In this document: positions 27,110 through 36,442 of the stretch, one piece after another | Layout of the letters: each line of letters begins with the position of its first letter | Numbering within the stretch: the stretch's first letter is position 1 | Assembly: GCF_021117425.1 (NCBI RefSeq) | Contig: NZ_CP088298.1 | Location: forward strand, 1,488,001-1,552,000 | Direction: 5' to 3' | Source of the DNA: Brevibacterium zhoupengii | Lineage (GTDB): Bacteria; Actinomycetota; Actinomycetes; Actinomycetales; Brevibacteriaceae | Length of the DNA: 64,000 nucleotides | Position numbers and translations under genes: made by a program | The notes under the pieces: generated by a model | What the model saw: the letters and a program-made list of their open reading frames with translations, nothing else | What the model was told of the DNA's origin: nothing | Databases searched by the model: none

Positions 27110-27352
27110 TCAGCAGCACCGAGCCTTCGGATTGCGGTCCTGCTCATCGGTGAGATCACGCCAGAACTCCTTCTCACCCATCGCACCCTCACGAGTGCCG
27201 TGGCGGCGCTCATAGGACTCCATGTAGTGGATGTAGGCGTTCTCGCCCATGATCTCCTTGAGATACCACAGGAGTCCCGCCGCGCCTCGGCGCAGCGAAC
27301 CCCATGGGTCCTTGACGAGACGCTCAAGCGGATGTGTGCTTGCGCTGGTCAT
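27110..27352 (-). CDS. YbdD/YjiX-family small protein
   Basis: The 80-residue protein contains YLKEIMGENAYIHYMESYER and ends NPKARCC with two terminal cysteines, the pattern of the YbdD/YjiX (DUF466) family. These proteins are encoded next to CstA/BtsT carriers and are thought to assist them in pyruvate uptake. Here it starts 45 nt after the CstA gene on the same strand, which fits. Two ATG choices exist (27352 and 27327); the longer keeps the usual N-terminal region. Confidence 0.88.
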   Translation of the reverse strand: MTSASTHPLERLVKDPWGSLRRGAAGLLWYLKEIMGENAYIHYMESYERRHGTREGAMGEKEFWRDLTDEQDRNPKARCC

Positions 27353-27397
27353 GATGTTGCTCCTCTCCGTGCCGTGGTTGCGACACTGAAGACGCGG

Positions 27398-29647
27398 TCA
27401 TGGTCGGTGCTGCGGGGAATGCTCTTCCCACTGGGCCTGGACTTCGCGTTCGGCCTTCCTGGCGATGAGACCAGCCGGGGCGAACATCTTGGTCTCCGTG
27501 TAGGGCTCCTCGGAGGTGGGCAGCGAACCCTTCTTGATGGCTTCGACAGACTTCCACACGGCCATGATGACGACCATCGCCACCAGCAGCGCGAAGACGA
27601 TCGAGAGAGTGCCCTGCACGAAGGTGTTGCGGACGACGGCTCCCATCGCCGCCGCACCTTCGGTGTTGCCCAAGGAGGTCTCTCCGGAGGCCAAGGCGTC
27701 CCTGTAGGCGAAGTGCTGAGCCCAGTAGCCGAGGGCGGGATCGGAGGAGAAGATCTTCTGCCACGACGCGGTCATGGTGACCACAAGGTCGATGACCAGA
27801 GGAATTCCCGGAATCCATGCCCAGCGGGCCAGGCCCATCTTGCACACGATGGCAAATATCACCGCCAGTGCAATGGCCGCCAACAACTGGTTGGAGATGC
27901 CGAAGAGCGGGAACAGAGTGTTGATGCCGCCGAGCGGGTCGGTGACACCCATCAGCAGGATCGACCCCCACGCTCCGACCATGATCGCCGTCGTCAGCCA
28001 TGCGCCAGGGGTCCACGAGGGATCGCGGAACTTCTTGGAGAAGTTGCCGAGGGCGTCACTGAGCATGAAGCGAGCGACACGTGTGCCGGCATCGATGGTG
28101 GTGAGGATGAACAGGGCCTCGAACATGACCGCGAAGTGGTACCAGAAGGACATCCATGCGGGTCCGCCGAAGATGTTGTGGAGGATGTGTGCCATGCCCA
28201 TTGCCAGGGTTGGGGCACCACCGGTGCGGGAGACGATGCTTCCTTCGCCGACGTCCTTGGCCGCCTGATCCAATATTTCGGGACTTGTCGTGACTCCGGA
28301 CATGCCCAGCGAGTTGTTGATGAAGTCCGAAGCTCCCTGCGCTGTCCCTCCCGTGAGGGGTTCGGCGGCATTCATGGCGAAGTACAGTCCCTTGTCGAGG
28401 CAGATCGCGGCCACCAGGGCCATGATCGCGACGAAGGACTCCATGAGCATTCCTCCGTAGCCGATGAGGCGGGCCTGGGATTCCTTCTCGATCAGCTTCG
28501 GCGTGGTGCCCGAAGAGATCAGAGCGTGGAATCCCGATAGCGCCCCGCAGGCAATGGTGATGAAGAGGAAGGGGAACAGAGCTCCAGCGAAGGCAGGGCC
28601 TTCGGAGTTGAACGCGAACTCGGTCACGGCAGGCATCTGCACGCTGGGGTTGACGATGAGGATGCCGACAGCCAAAAGGATGATGGTGCCGATCTTCATG
28701 AATGTCGACAGGTAGTCACGCGGCGCCAGCAGCACCCATACCGGCAGGACGGCTGCAAGGAAGCCGTAGATCATCAGGCACCAGGCCAGGGTGACCTTGT
28801 CGAGGTGGAAGACCTCCGACCAGACAGGCGAGTTGTGGACCCAGCCGCCGGCCACGATGGCCAGGATCAGGAGGACGATGCCGATGACCGAGACCTCGAC
28901 GACCTTGCCCGGGCGCAGGTAGCGCATATAGATGCCCATGAACACGGCGATGGGAATCGTCATGGCGATGGAGAACACACCCCAGGGGCTCTCGGCCAGA
29001 GCGTTGATGATGACGACGCCGAGGACGGCGATGAGGATGACCATGATGAGGATGATGCCCAGTGAGGCGATGATTCCGCCCGTGCGACCGAGCTCATCAC
29101 GAGTCATCTGACCCAGCGAGCGGCCGTTGCGGCGCATCGAGAAGAAGAGCACCAGGTAGTCCTGAACGCCGCCGGCGACGATGACGCCGAGTACGATCCA
29201 CAGGGTCCCGGGCAGGTAGCCCATCTGTGCGGCCAGGATCGGGCCGACCAGGGGGCCGGCACCGGAGATGGCGGCGAAGTGGTGGCCGAAGAGCACGCGC
29301 CGGTCCGTGGGCGCGAAGTCGCGTCCGTTGTCATTGAGCTCTGCCGGGGTGGCCCGCTTCGGGTCGGGGCGGCAGATCTTCCATTCGATGAACTTGGCGT
29401 AGAACCGGAACGCGATGAGGTAGCTGCCGACTGCAGCGGCGACGAACCAGCTGGCCGACATCTCCTCTCCGCGCACGAACGCCACCATCGCCCAACCGGC
29501 GGCCGCGACCAGCGCGATGACCACCCAGATGACGATCTTCACCGGGGTCCACCGCGGCTTCTCAACCACAGCCACCGGTGGCAACCCCTCTTCGGTTCTG
29601 ACGTATTCGACCGACAAGATTTCCTCCTCGTTGAGCTCGATGACCAT
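27398..29647 (-). CDS. cstA: Carbon starvation protein A-type pyruvate/peptide transporter
   Basis: CstA/BtsT proteins carry pyruvate (and were first described in peptide uptake on starvation). The 749-residue protein has many hydrophobic helices and the family motifs HHFAAISGAGPLVGPILAAQ, DYLVLFFSMRRNGRSLGQ and LFPLFGISNQLLAAIAL. Length is slightly above E. coli CstA (701). The C-terminal tail is hydrophilic (PTSEEPYTETKMFAP). AAGATT ends 6 nt before the ATG at 29647, which suggests a leaderless transcript. No BtsS/BtsR sensor pair is nearby. Confidence 0.93.
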   Translation of the reverse strand: MVIELNEEEILSVEYVRTEEGLPPVAVVEKPRWTPVKIVIWVVIALVAAAGWAMVAFVRGEEMSASWFVAAAVGSYLIAFRFYAKFIEWKICRPDPKRATPAELNDNGRDFAPTDRRVLFGHHFAAISGAGPLVGPILAAQMGYLPGTLWIVLGVIVAGGVQDYLVLFFSMRRNGRSLGQMTRDELGRTGGIIASLGIILIMVILIAVLGVVIINALAESPWGVFSIAMTIPIAVFMGIYMRYLRPGKVVEVSVIGIVLLILAIVAGGWVHNSPVWSEVFHLDKVTLAWCLMIYGFLAAVLPVWVLLAPRDYLSTFMKIGTIILLAVGILIVNPSVQMPAVTEFAFNSEGPAFAGALFPFLFITIACGALSGFHALISSGTTPKLIEKESQARLIGYGGMLMESFVAIMALVAAICLDKGLYFAMNAAEPLTGGTAQGASDFINNSLGMSGVTTSPEILDQAAKDVGEGSIVSRTGGAPTLAMGMAHILHNIFGGPAWMSFWYHFAVMFEALFILTTIDAGTRVARFMLSDALGNFSKKFRDPSWTPGAWLTTAIMVGAWGSILLMGVTDPLGGINTLFPLFGISNQLLAAIALAVIFAIVCKMGLARWAWIPGIPLVIDLVVTMTASWQKIFSSDPALGYWAQHFAYRDALASGETSLGNTEGAAAMGAVVRNTFVQGTLSIVFALLVAMVVIMAVWKSVEAIKKGSLPTSEEPYTETKMFAPAGLIARKAEREVQAQWEEHSPQHRP

Positions 29648-29653
29648 TCACCG

Positions 29654-29659
29654 AATCTT
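29654..29659 (-). promoter_or_regulatory. -10 element of a predicted leaderless cstA promoter
   Basis: On the minus strand AAGATT stands 6 nt before the cstA ATG, with no Shine-Dalgarno sequence. The remaining intergenic sequence to trpS (29660-29932) holds no gene I can support; control sites for carbon regulation would be expected here but none is recognised. Confidence 0.45.
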
Positions 29660-29932
29660 CGTTGCCCATGATCACCGACCGTCGCAAAGTCGGAGGCGAA
29701 TCATAGTCGCTTGACCGAACCTTGTGAGATGCCTTGATGAATCATGTGATCTGCATCGTCACTATACCGCTTGCTGGTGGCGCACAGGTGGCGGAGGTCA
29801 CCGGAGCAGAGAAGCCGGTCTTCAGTGCCGGTTTTACTCCAGTATTCCGACATCGTCGACACAGTGTGCTCGCGACTGCTGCCATCGGCGTCTCGCACGG
29901 GGGTGGTCTGCGAAGATGCGGGGGTGAAGTGG

Positions 29933-29938
29933 CATCAT
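29933..29938 (+). promoter_or_regulatory. -10 element of a predicted leaderless trpS promoter
   Basis: CATCAT, preceded by TGG, ends 6 nt before ATG 29945. No ribosome-binding sequence is present. No T-box, leader peptide or tandem Trp codons were seen upstream. Confidence 0.45.
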
Positions 29939-29944
29939 AGTTCT

Positions 29945-30943
29945 ATGATGACTTCTTCTCAGCCACGCACAGTTTCCGGTATTCAGGCCACCTCGGACTC
30001 ACTTCACCTGGGGAACTACATCGGAGCTCTGCAGCAGTTCGTGGCGCATCAGGAGTCACACGATGCCTTCTACTTCATCGCGAACATGCACGCGATCACC
30101 GTCGAGCAGGATCCGACGGACCTGCGCGAACGGACTCTGCGCACGGCGGCGCAGTTCATTGCGGCAGGCATCGATCCGGAGAAGTCGACGATCTTCGTCC
30201 AGTCTCAGGTCCCCGCGCATCCGCAGCTGTCATGGGTCCTCGAATGCACCACGTCCATGGGCGAGGCCAGTCGGATGACGCAGTTCAAGGACAAGTCGGC
30301 CAAGCAGGACCACGTGTCCCTGGGTCTGCTCACCTATCCCGCGCTGATGGCAGCCGACATCCTCCTCTACAACCCGCAGATGGTGCCCGTGGGTGAGGAC
30401 CAGCGCCAGCACCTCGAACTGACGAGGAACTTGGCCGAACGCTTCAACTACCGGTTCGGTGAGACCTTCGTCGTCCCCGATGCACAGATCCTCAAAGCCA
30501 CCGCGAAGATCTACGACCTGCAGAACCCTTCGGCCAAGATGTCGAAGTCCCTGCCCAGCCCTCTGGGCCGCATCGACCTCCTTGATGAGGCGAAGTCGCT
30601 GACGAAGAAGATCAAGTCTGCTGTCACCGACGACGGCAAGGAGATCGCCTACGACCCGGAGGCCAAGCCCGGAGTGTCGAACCTGCTCACGATCTACTCC
30701 TCCCTGACCTCTCGGTCGGTCGACGACATTGTGGCCGAGTACGAAGGGAAGATGTACGGCCACCTCAAAGTCGACCTGGCCGAGGTCGCCGTCGAGGCGC
30801 TCGCCCCTATTCGTGAGCGCACCAATGAGCTCCTGCAGGACCGGGCTCAGCTCCAGACGATCCTCGATGCCGGTGCTGAGAAGGCCAATGAGATCGCCGA
30901 GGTGACCCTGCGAGACGTCTATGACAAGGTCGGCTTCATCTGA
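29945..30943 (+). CDS. trpS: Tryptophanyl-tRNA synthetase
   Basis: This class I synthetase charges tRNA-Trp. From ATG 29945 the protein is 332 aa, the normal size, and contains the HIGH-type motif [56 protein letters not shown] and the KMSKS loop [12 protein letters not shown] second ATG follows directly (29948). The open frame runs upstream to 29771, but no conserved residues occur there and the -10 at 29933-29938 supports 29945. Confidence 0.96.
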   Translation: MMTSSQPRTVSGIQATSDSLHLGNYIGALQQFVAHQESHDAFYFIANMHAITVEQDPTDLRERTLRTAAQFIAAGIDPEKSTIFVQSQVPAHPQLSWVLECTTSMGEASRMTQFKDKSAKQDHVSLGLLTYPALMAADILLYNPQMVPVGEDQRQHLELTRNLAERFNYRFGETFVVPDAQILKATAKIYDLQNPSAKMSKSLPSPLGRIDLLDEAKSLTKKIKSAVTDDGKEIAYDPEAKPGVSNLLTIYSSLTSRSVDDIVAEYEGKMYGHLKVDLAEVAVEALAPIRERTNELLQDRAQLQTILDAGAEKANEIAEVTLRDVYDKVGFI

Positions 30944-31042
30944 GGCAGTCCCGGTTCGATCCGACCGCGTTCCCGCCAGCCCCCTTTCCAGCCCGACCCG
31001 AGCAGACCTGACCCGACGTGCGACGAGTGTGAAGGAAGAACC

Positions 31043-32092
31043 GTGGCGAAGAAGAAACCCGAAGAAGGACCGCTGAACCTCAGTCCGGACATGCTGCACA
31101 CTGCGGCCCGACTGGAAGACCGTTTCAACGGCTGGCTGCAGAATCGCGCCACCGACCACACCTATCAGCGCACGGTCATCGCCTATGACACCTACGGTGG
31201 AACCGGGTGGGTGAGAGTGCTCGGCCGTTTGGTCCTGACGCCGACGGGCCAACCGGCGGCGGACGTGGAGGCGAGCATCCGCGGCTGGAGGTCCTTCGTC
31301 AGTGTGCCCCTGCCCAATGACACAGCGTGGGTGCGAGTCAACGACGAAGAGCATATGGTCACCGCTGACCGCGGCGGCATCATCGACACAGTGATTCCCG
31401 GGGACTTCGAGCCGGGAGAGACCGAAATCGAGCTGTGGACCGACGGGTCTCTCGTCGATTCCGCCAACGTGCGGATCATCGGTGAGGACTCGACGTTCGG
31501 CATCATCTCCGATATCGACGACACCGTCATGGTCACGTCGCTGCCCAGGCCGTTCCTGGCCGCCTGGAACACCTTCGTCCTCAGCGAACATGCCAGGTCG
31601 CCGGTGGCGGGAATGGCGGTCCTCTATGACCGGATCACCTATATGCGCCCCAACACTCCGATGGTCTATCTCTCAACGGGTGCATGGAATTCGGCGCTGA
31701 CGATCAAACGGTTCCTGTCTCGCAATCTCTACCCGATGGGCCCTCTGCTGCTCACTGACTGGGGGCCGACGACGACGCGGGTCTTCCGTTCGGGCAAGGA
31801 ACACAAACGCAATTCTCTCGAGCGGCTGTCACGTGAGTTCCCGTGGATGAAATGGCTGCTCATCGGCGACGACGGGCAGAAGGACGAAGAAGTCTACGGT
31901 GAGTTCGTCGACAACCATCCGGACAATGTCGCCGCTGTCGCCATCCGGCAGCTCACCGTCGGTGAAGCAGTCTGGGCCGGTGGCCGCTCGAAGCGCCACG
32001 GCCGCGGTCAGGGAGTGCCGTGGATCTATGCCCCGGACGGTGCAGGCCTGTCATCGCGCCTGACCGAACGGGGCATCATCTCCACGATCTGA
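31043..32092 (+). CDS. App1-like phosphatidate phosphatase domain protein (DUF2183)
   Basis: The 349-residue protein matches the App1 family of HAD-like lipid phosphatases. The N-terminal half has strand-rich segments (YGGTGWVRVLGRLVL, SFVSVPLPNDTAWVRV), and the catalytic DXDX(T/V) motif is ISDIDDTVMVTSL. Other conserved parts are VYLSTGAWNSALTIKRFL, FPWMKWLLIGDDGQKD and the nearby DNHPDNVAAVAIR. Yeast App1 acts on phosphatidate; the bacterial substrate is not established. The start is GTG 31043 with GAAGGAAG upstream. No signal peptide is visible, so it is probably cytoplasmic. Confidence 0.85.
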   Translation: MAKKKPEEGPLNLSPDMLHTAARLEDRFNGWLQNRATDHTYQRTVIAYDTYGGTGWVRVLGRLVLTPTGQPAADVEASIRGWRSFVSVPLPNDTAWVRVNDEEHMVTADRGGIIDTVIPGDFEPGETEIELWTDGSLVDSANVRIIGEDSTFGIISDIDDTVMVTSLPRPFLAAWNTFVLSEHARSPVAGMAVLYDRITYMRPNTPMVYLSTGAWNSALTIKRFLSRNLYPMGPLLLTDWGPTTTRVFRSGKEHKRNSLERLSREFPWMKWLLIGDDGQKDEEVYGEFVDNHPDNVAAVAIRQLTVGEAVWAGGRSKRHGRGQGVPWIYAPDGAGLSSRLTERGIISTI

Positions 32093-32134
32093 GCTCGCGC
32101 CCAGACCGGTCTGGCCTCCCTGACCGGTCTCGCC

Positions 32135-33103
32135 TCAGAGGCGGGCGCTGAGTTCCTTCTTCGCCGCTTCGTACTCTGCTGCGAAGCCCTCGACGAGCTC
32201 TGCGGTGGTGCGCTTGGCACCGAGGACGCCGATGCCCTGTCCTGAGCCCCAGATGTCCTTCCACGCTTTGGAGTCCGAGCCGTCCTTGGTGCCGAAGTCC
32301 ATCTTCGTCGGATCGGCCTCGGGCAGGTTGTCGGGGTCAAGCCCTGAAGCGGTGATCGATCCGCGCAGGTAGTTGCCCTTGACTCCCGTGAAGTAGTTGG
32401 AATAGACGACGTCTTCGGCTGCGGAATCGACGATCATCTGCTTGTAGTCGTCGACGACGTTGGCCTCGGTCGTGGACAGGAAGGCCGAGCCCACGTAGGC
32501 GCAGTCTGCCCCGGCGGCCAAGGCGGCGAGGACCGAGCGGCCGTGTGCAATGGCACCCGAGAGCAGCAGCGGCCCGTCGAACCAGGTCCGGATCTCCTGG
32601 ACCAAAGCGAAGGGGGAGAGCGCTCCGGCATGCCCGCCGGCACCGGCGGCCACGGCGATGACGCCGTCGGCGCCCTTCTCCACGGCCTTGTGCGCGAACT
32701 TGTTGTTGATGACGTCGTGGAGGACGATGCCGCCGTAGGAATGGACGGCCTCGTTGACCTCTTCACGCGCTCCCAGAGACGTGACCACGATGGGCACCTG
32801 GTGGCGAACCACCTCGGCGAGGTCTTCTTCCAAGCGGTTGTTTGAGCGGTGAACGATGAGGTTCACCGCGAACGGTGCCGCAGGCCGGTCAGGATTCGCC
32901 GCGGTGAACGCGGCGTTGGACTCCCTGATCTCGTCCAGCCAGTCGGTGAGCATCGCAGCCGGACGGGCGTTGAGGGTGGGGAAGGAGCCGATGATGCCGG
33001 CCTGGCACTGGGCCTTGACCAGTTCGGGCCCCGATGCGATGAACATGGGAGAGCCGAAGACCGGCAGCCGCAGCTGGGGGAGAAGATTGGCAAAAGAATT
33101 CAT
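32135..33103 (-). CDS. Nitronate monooxygenase-family flavoprotein
   Basis: The 322-residue TIM-barrel protein belongs to the NMO/2-nitropropane dioxygenase group, which oxidises nitronates with FMN. It shows LRLPVFGSPMFIASGPELVK at the N-terminus, VTSLGAREEVNEAVHSYGG, the family motif AVAAGAGGHAGALSPFALV with the active His, and LLLSGAIAHGRSVLAALAAG with ADCAYVGSAFLST. Some relatives are enoyl reductases or of unknown activity. AAAGGAGG lies just upstream of ATG 33103. It is transcribed convergently with the App1-like gene. Confidence 0.85.
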   Translation of the reverse strand: MNSFANLLPQLRLPVFGSPMFIASGPELVKAQCQAGIIGSFPTLNARPAAMLTDWLDEIRESNAAFTAANPDRPAAPFAVNLIVHRSNNRLEEDLAEVVRHQVPIVVTSLGAREEVNEAVHSYGGIVLHDVINNKFAHKAVEKGADGVIAVAAGAGGHAGALSPFALVQEIRTWFDGPLLLSGAIAHGRSVLAALAAGADCAYVGSAFLSTTEANVVDDYKQMIVDSAAEDVVYSNYFTGVKGNYLRGSITASGLDPDNLPEADPTKMDFGTKDGSDSKAWKDIWGSGQGIGVLGAKRTTAELVEGFAAEYEAAKKELSARL

Positions 33104-33178
33104 AGTGCCTCCTTTGGGTGGATGAACATTTCCACTCTAACTGAACGATTGTTAAAAGTGATCACGGGAACAGAGACG

Positions 33179-33217
33179 ACGATGGCGCAGACGAGTTCGA
33201 CTCGTCTGCGCCATCGT
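33179..33217 (-). terminator. Terminator of the valine-catabolism operon
   Basis: Perfect 18-bp arms at 33179-33196 (ACGATGGCGCAGACGAGT) and 33200-33217 enclose TCG. It follows the enoyl-CoA hydratase stop (33272 on the minus strand) by 54 nt and precedes the promoter region of the nitronate monooxygenase. Confidence 0.75.
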
Positions 33218-33271
33218 TCATCCATTGCACTGCAGTGCCTGCCGCGGACTTCCGGGGTCAGGCACCGGGAA

Positions 33272-34048
33272 TCAGGAATCCGTGAAGTTCGCGTCCCGCT
33301 TCTCGACGAATGCGGCCATTCCCTCGGACTGGTCGTTTGTGGCCAGGCTCGAGTGGAAGAGGCGACGTTCGTACTTCAGCCCCTGCTCGAGGGTCGTTTC
33401 GAATGCGGTGTTGACCGCTTCCTTGACCATCGCCGAGGCGATGCGGGACTTGGACGCGATCGTCTGCGCGATCTCGTTGGCCGTTGCAAGCAGTTCCTCG
33501 GGCTCGACGATACGTGCGACGAGACCCGAACGCTCGGCCTCCTCGGCATCCATCATGCGTCCGGTCAGGCACAGGTCCATGGACTTGGCCTTGCCGATGG
33601 CCCGAGTCAGGCGCTGGGATCCGCCCATGCCAGGCAGGACGCCGAGGTTGATCTCCGGCTGGCCGAATTTCGCCTTGGTCGAGGCGATGAGGATGTCGCC
33701 CATCATCGCCAGCTCGCAGCCGCCGCCGAGGGCGAAGCCGTTGACCGCGGTGATGACCGGTTTGCGGACGTCGGTGAGGCGGGTCCAGCCGGCGAACCAG
33801 TCGGCCTTGTACGCGGTGGCGAAGTCGAGGTCAGACATCTCCTTGATGTCTGCGCCGGCGGCGAAGGCCTTGCCGGTGCCGGTGATGATGATCGCTTTGA
33901 CCTCGTCATCGGCGTCGAACGCGGCGGCCGCGTCGGTGACGTCGGTGAGCACCTGCATGTTCAGTGCGTTGAGGGCCTTCGGACGGTTGATCGTGATGGT
34001 GGCAACGCCCTGGTCGACGGCCGTGAGGATAGTTTCGTAGTCGCTCAT
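33272..34048 (-). CDS. Enoyl-CoA hydratase
   Basis: The enzyme adds water to a 2-enoyl-CoA, here most likely methacrylyl-CoA in valine breakdown. The 258-residue crotonase-fold protein has [27 protein letters not shown] (first oxyanion loop), [16 protein letters not shown], and the Glu-containing [18 protein letters not shown], all typical of active short-chain hydratases. Its start overlaps the stop of the hydrolase gene by 4 nt, so the steps are coupled. Confidence 0.92.
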   Translation of the reverse strand: MSDYETILTAVDQGVATITINRPKALNALNMQVLTDVTDAAAAFDADDEVKAIIITGTGKAFAAGADIKEMSDLDFATAYKADWFAGWTRLTDVRKPVITAVNGFALGGGCELAMMGDILIASTKAKFGQPEINLGVLPGMGGSQRLTRAIGKAKSMDLCLTGRMMDAEEAERSGLVARIVEPEELLATANEIAQTIASKSRIASAMVKEAVNTAFETTLEQGLKYERRLFHSSLATNDQSEGMAAFVEKRDANFTDS

Positions 34049-35103
34049 GCGAACACCTTCTCTTCGTGGTCGGTGGTGAGGATGTCGTTGACTGTTTCAT
34101 CGCTGACCTCGGCGAACGAGGCCGGCGACCACTGCGGATTGCGGTCCTTGTCGATGACCTGAGCGCGGATTCCCTCCTTGAGGTCCGGCCGCCGGGTCAA
34201 GGCGACGGCGGCGCGGTAGTCCTGCTCGAGGACCTCTGCCAAGGACATGTCTCCGGCCTTGCGGACGGCTGCCAGGGTGACCTTCACCGAGGTTGGAGCC
34301 TTGGTTTCGATCAATTGTCCGGTGGCATTGGCATCGGAATTCTCGTGCGCGGCCAAGGCTGCGACGATGTCTTCGACGCGATCTGCGGCGTAGCACTCGT
34401 TGATCCATCCTGCAGCCTCGGCGAGTTCGTTCTCCGGGGTCTCGGAGGCGTGGCGGGTGATGGTCTCCTCGACATCACCGCCAGCTTCGAGTTCGGCGAT
34501 GAGTCCCGGGACATCGGCATCGAGCACGTAGTAGTCGGCCAGGCCCATGGCCAACGCTGCTCCCGCGCCGACCGGCTGTCCGGTCAGGGCCAGGTGGGTG
34601 CCCAGTTCGCCCGGGGCGTTGGCCAGCAGGTGGGTGCCGCCGACGTCGGGGAACAGGCCGATTCCGGTCTCGGGCATCCCGATCTTCGTGGAGTCGGTGA
34701 CGATGCGGTGTGAACCGTGGCCCGAGATTCCGACGCCGCCGCCCATCGTGATGCCGTTCATGATCACGACATAGGGTTTGGGGAACTCGGAGATCGCATG
34801 GTTCATCTTGTATTCGCGATTCCAGAATCGGGCGTTCTCATCGGTTCCGGCCACAATGTCGTTGTAGACGGCCTTGATGTCGCCTCCGGCGCACAGTCCG
34901 CGTTCGCCGCGACCTGTGACCAGAACGGTTCTGATCGAGTCGTCGTCACGCCAGCTCTTGAGGGCGTCATCGATGGCGCCCACCATCTCCTGGCTCAGTG
35001 CATTGATCAGCTTCGGTTTGTTGAGCTCGATCCGGCCCACTCCGTTGGTGATCGAGGTGATCACCGAAGATTCCGTCGGCGGCGCCGAGGTCTCTGTTGT
35101 CAT
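34045..35103 (-). CDS. 3-hydroxyisobutyryl-CoA hydrolase
   Basis: This 352-residue crotonase-fold enzyme releases 3-hydroxyisobutyrate from its CoA ester, the step after hydration in valine catabolism. It differs from the neighbouring hydratase by length and by motifs of the HIBCH group: [56 protein letters not shown] and the late [14 protein letters not shown]. It starts 1 nt before the acyl-CoA dehydrogenase stop region, implying one operon. A 3-hydroxyisobutyrate dehydrogenase gene is not in the window. Confidence 0.92.
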   Translation of the reverse strand: MTTETSAPPTESSVITSITNGVGRIELNKPKLINALSQEMVGAIDDALKSWRDDDSIRTVLVTGRGERGLCAGGDIKAVYNDIVAGTDENARFWNREYKMNHAISEFPKPYVVIMNGITMGGGVGISGHGSHRIVTDSTKIGMPETGIGLFPDVGGTHLLANAPGELGTHLALTGQPVGAGAALAMGLADYYVLDADVPGLIAELEAGGDVEETITRHASETPENELAEAAGWINECYAADRVEDIVAALAAHENSDANATGQLIETKAPTSVKVTLAAVRKAGDMSLAEVLEQDYRAAVALTRRPDLKEGIRAQVIDKDRNPQWSPASFAEVSDETVNDILTTDHEEKVFA

Positions 35104-35104
35104 A

Positions 35105-36271
35105 TCAGCCCACTCCTGTGCTCTTGCGCGAAATGATCACGCGCATGATTTCGTTGGTGCCTTCCAGAATCTGGTGGACGCGCAGGTCACGCACCAGCTT
35201 CTCAATTCCATACTCTGTCAGATAGCCGTAGCCGCCGTGCAACTGGAGTGCCCTGTTGGCGACATCGAAGCCCGAATCCGTGGCTGTCAGCTTGGCCATT
35301 GCCGAGAGCAGTGAGGTGTTCGGATCGCCTGAGTCGTAGGCGCCAGCGGCCCGCCAGAGGAGGGAGCGGGCGGCTTCGAGCTTGGTCTGCATCTCTGCGA
35401 CTTCGAATCGCAGGGCCTGGAATGCCGAGAGTTCGGTGCCGAAGGCCTGCCGTTCGCCCATGTAGTCGATGGCCTTCTCCAACGCGGACTGGCCACCGCC
35501 GAGCGAACAGGCGCCGATGTTGAGTCGGCCTCCGTCGAGCCCGGACATGGCGATCTTAAATCCCTGACCGGGTTCGCCGAGGAGGTTCTCCTTCGGCACG
35601 CGCACATTTTCCATGATGACCTGTCGGGTTGGCTGCGCACGCCACCCCATCTTCTGTTCGTTGGGACCGAAGGAGAGTCCCTCCATGCCCTTTTCGAGGA
35701 TGAATGCGGAGATTCCGCGTGATCCGTCCTGTCCGGAGCGTGCCATCACCAGATAGGTCTCGGAGGTGCCGGCTCCGGAGATGAACTGCTTGACCCCGTT
35801 GAGGACGTAGGAGTCCCCGTCCTCCCTCGCCGAGGTGCGCAGTGCGGCGGCATCGGAACCGGCGTTGGGCTCGGTGAGGCAGTAGCTGCCGAGGTGGTCC
35901 ATCGACACCAGCGGAGTCAGGTACTTCTCCTTCTGCGCGGCATCGCCGTACTTGTCGATCATCCACGCCACCATGTTGTGGATGGAGATGTATGCGGCGA
36001 CCGAAGGGCAGGCGGTCGACATCGCTTCGAAGATGAGGGCGGCGTCCATGCGTCCCATGCCGGTTCCGCCGGCCTCTTCGCTGACGTAGATTCCGCCCAT
36101 CCCCAGATCGGCCGATCGTTTGATGACGTCGACGGGGAAGTGGTGGTCGGCGTCCCACTCCAGAGCGTGCGGAGCGATCTCGGAATCGGCGAATTCGCGC
36201 ACCATACCGGAGATCGTCTGTTGTTCTTCGGTGAGACCGAACGGCAGGGCAGATGCTGTGCTGCGGGACAT
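35105..36271 (-). CDS. Acyl-CoA dehydrogenase, probably isobutyryl-CoA dehydrogenase
   Basis: The FAD enzyme oxidises a short-chain acyl-CoA. The 388-residue protein has YCLTEPNAGSDAAALRTSA, the FAD loop, SGLDGGRLNIGACSLGGGQ, QLHGGYGYLTEYGIEKLVRD and the catalytic-base region HQILEGTNEIMRVIISRK. Together with the next two genes (hydratase and 3-hydroxyisobutyryl-CoA hydrolase) it fits valine degradation, so isobutyryl-CoA is the likely substrate. I use ATG 36271 because GGAGGA stands 4 nt upstream; an ATG 27 nt earlier lacks this. The promoter overlaps a 24-bp palindrome. Confidence 0.92.
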   Translation of the reverse strand: MSRSTASALPFGLTEEQQTISGMVREFADSEIAPHALEWDADHHFPVDVIKRSADLGMGGIYVSEEAGGTGMGRMDAALIFEAMSTACPSVAAYISIHNMVAWMIDKYGDAAQKEKYLTPLVSMDHLGSYCLTEPNAGSDAAALRTSAREDGDSYVLNGVKQFISGAGTSETYLVMARSGQDGSRGISAFILEKGMEGLSFGPNEQKMGWRAQPTRQVIMENVRVPKENLLGEPGQGFKIAMSGLDGGRLNIGACSLGGGQSALEKAIDYMGERQAFGTELSAFQALRFEVAEMQTKLEAARSLLWRAAGAYDSGDPNTSLLSAMAKLTATDSGFDVANRALQLHGGYGYLTEYGIEKLVRDLRVHQILEGTNEIMRVIISRKSTGVG

Positions 36272-36345
36272 TGTTCCTCCACGGATAGGGCTATTCACGA
36301 CTGAGGCTGATCGCCTACGTGATGATGTTCACCACGATACGGAGA

Positions 36346-36369
36346 AATTACTTGGACGTCCAACTAATT
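36346..36369. promoter_or_regulatory. 24-bp palindromic operator candidate upstream of the valine operon
   Basis: The sequence AATTAC-TTGGACGTCCAA-CTAATT reads the same on both strands except for one pair of positions. It lies between the MarR gene and the acyl-CoA dehydrogenase gene. On the minus strand the inner TTGGAC can act as a -35 with TATCGT 18 nt later, so a bound regulator would block the promoter. MarR proteins bind such sites; the link to this MarR is inference. Confidence 0.65.
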
Positions 36370-36442
36370 ATGGTCAGCACGTCTCTTTCAGGTGCAGCAG
36401 ACGGGGGTGGTCGGAGAACTGCTCAGCGGCAGAGCTTCAGAC

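Noticed and set aside
29660-29932. T-box or Trp leader peptide before trpS
   Set aside because: No T-box sequence, no tandem Trp codons in a short frame, and the -10 element points to a leaderless start.
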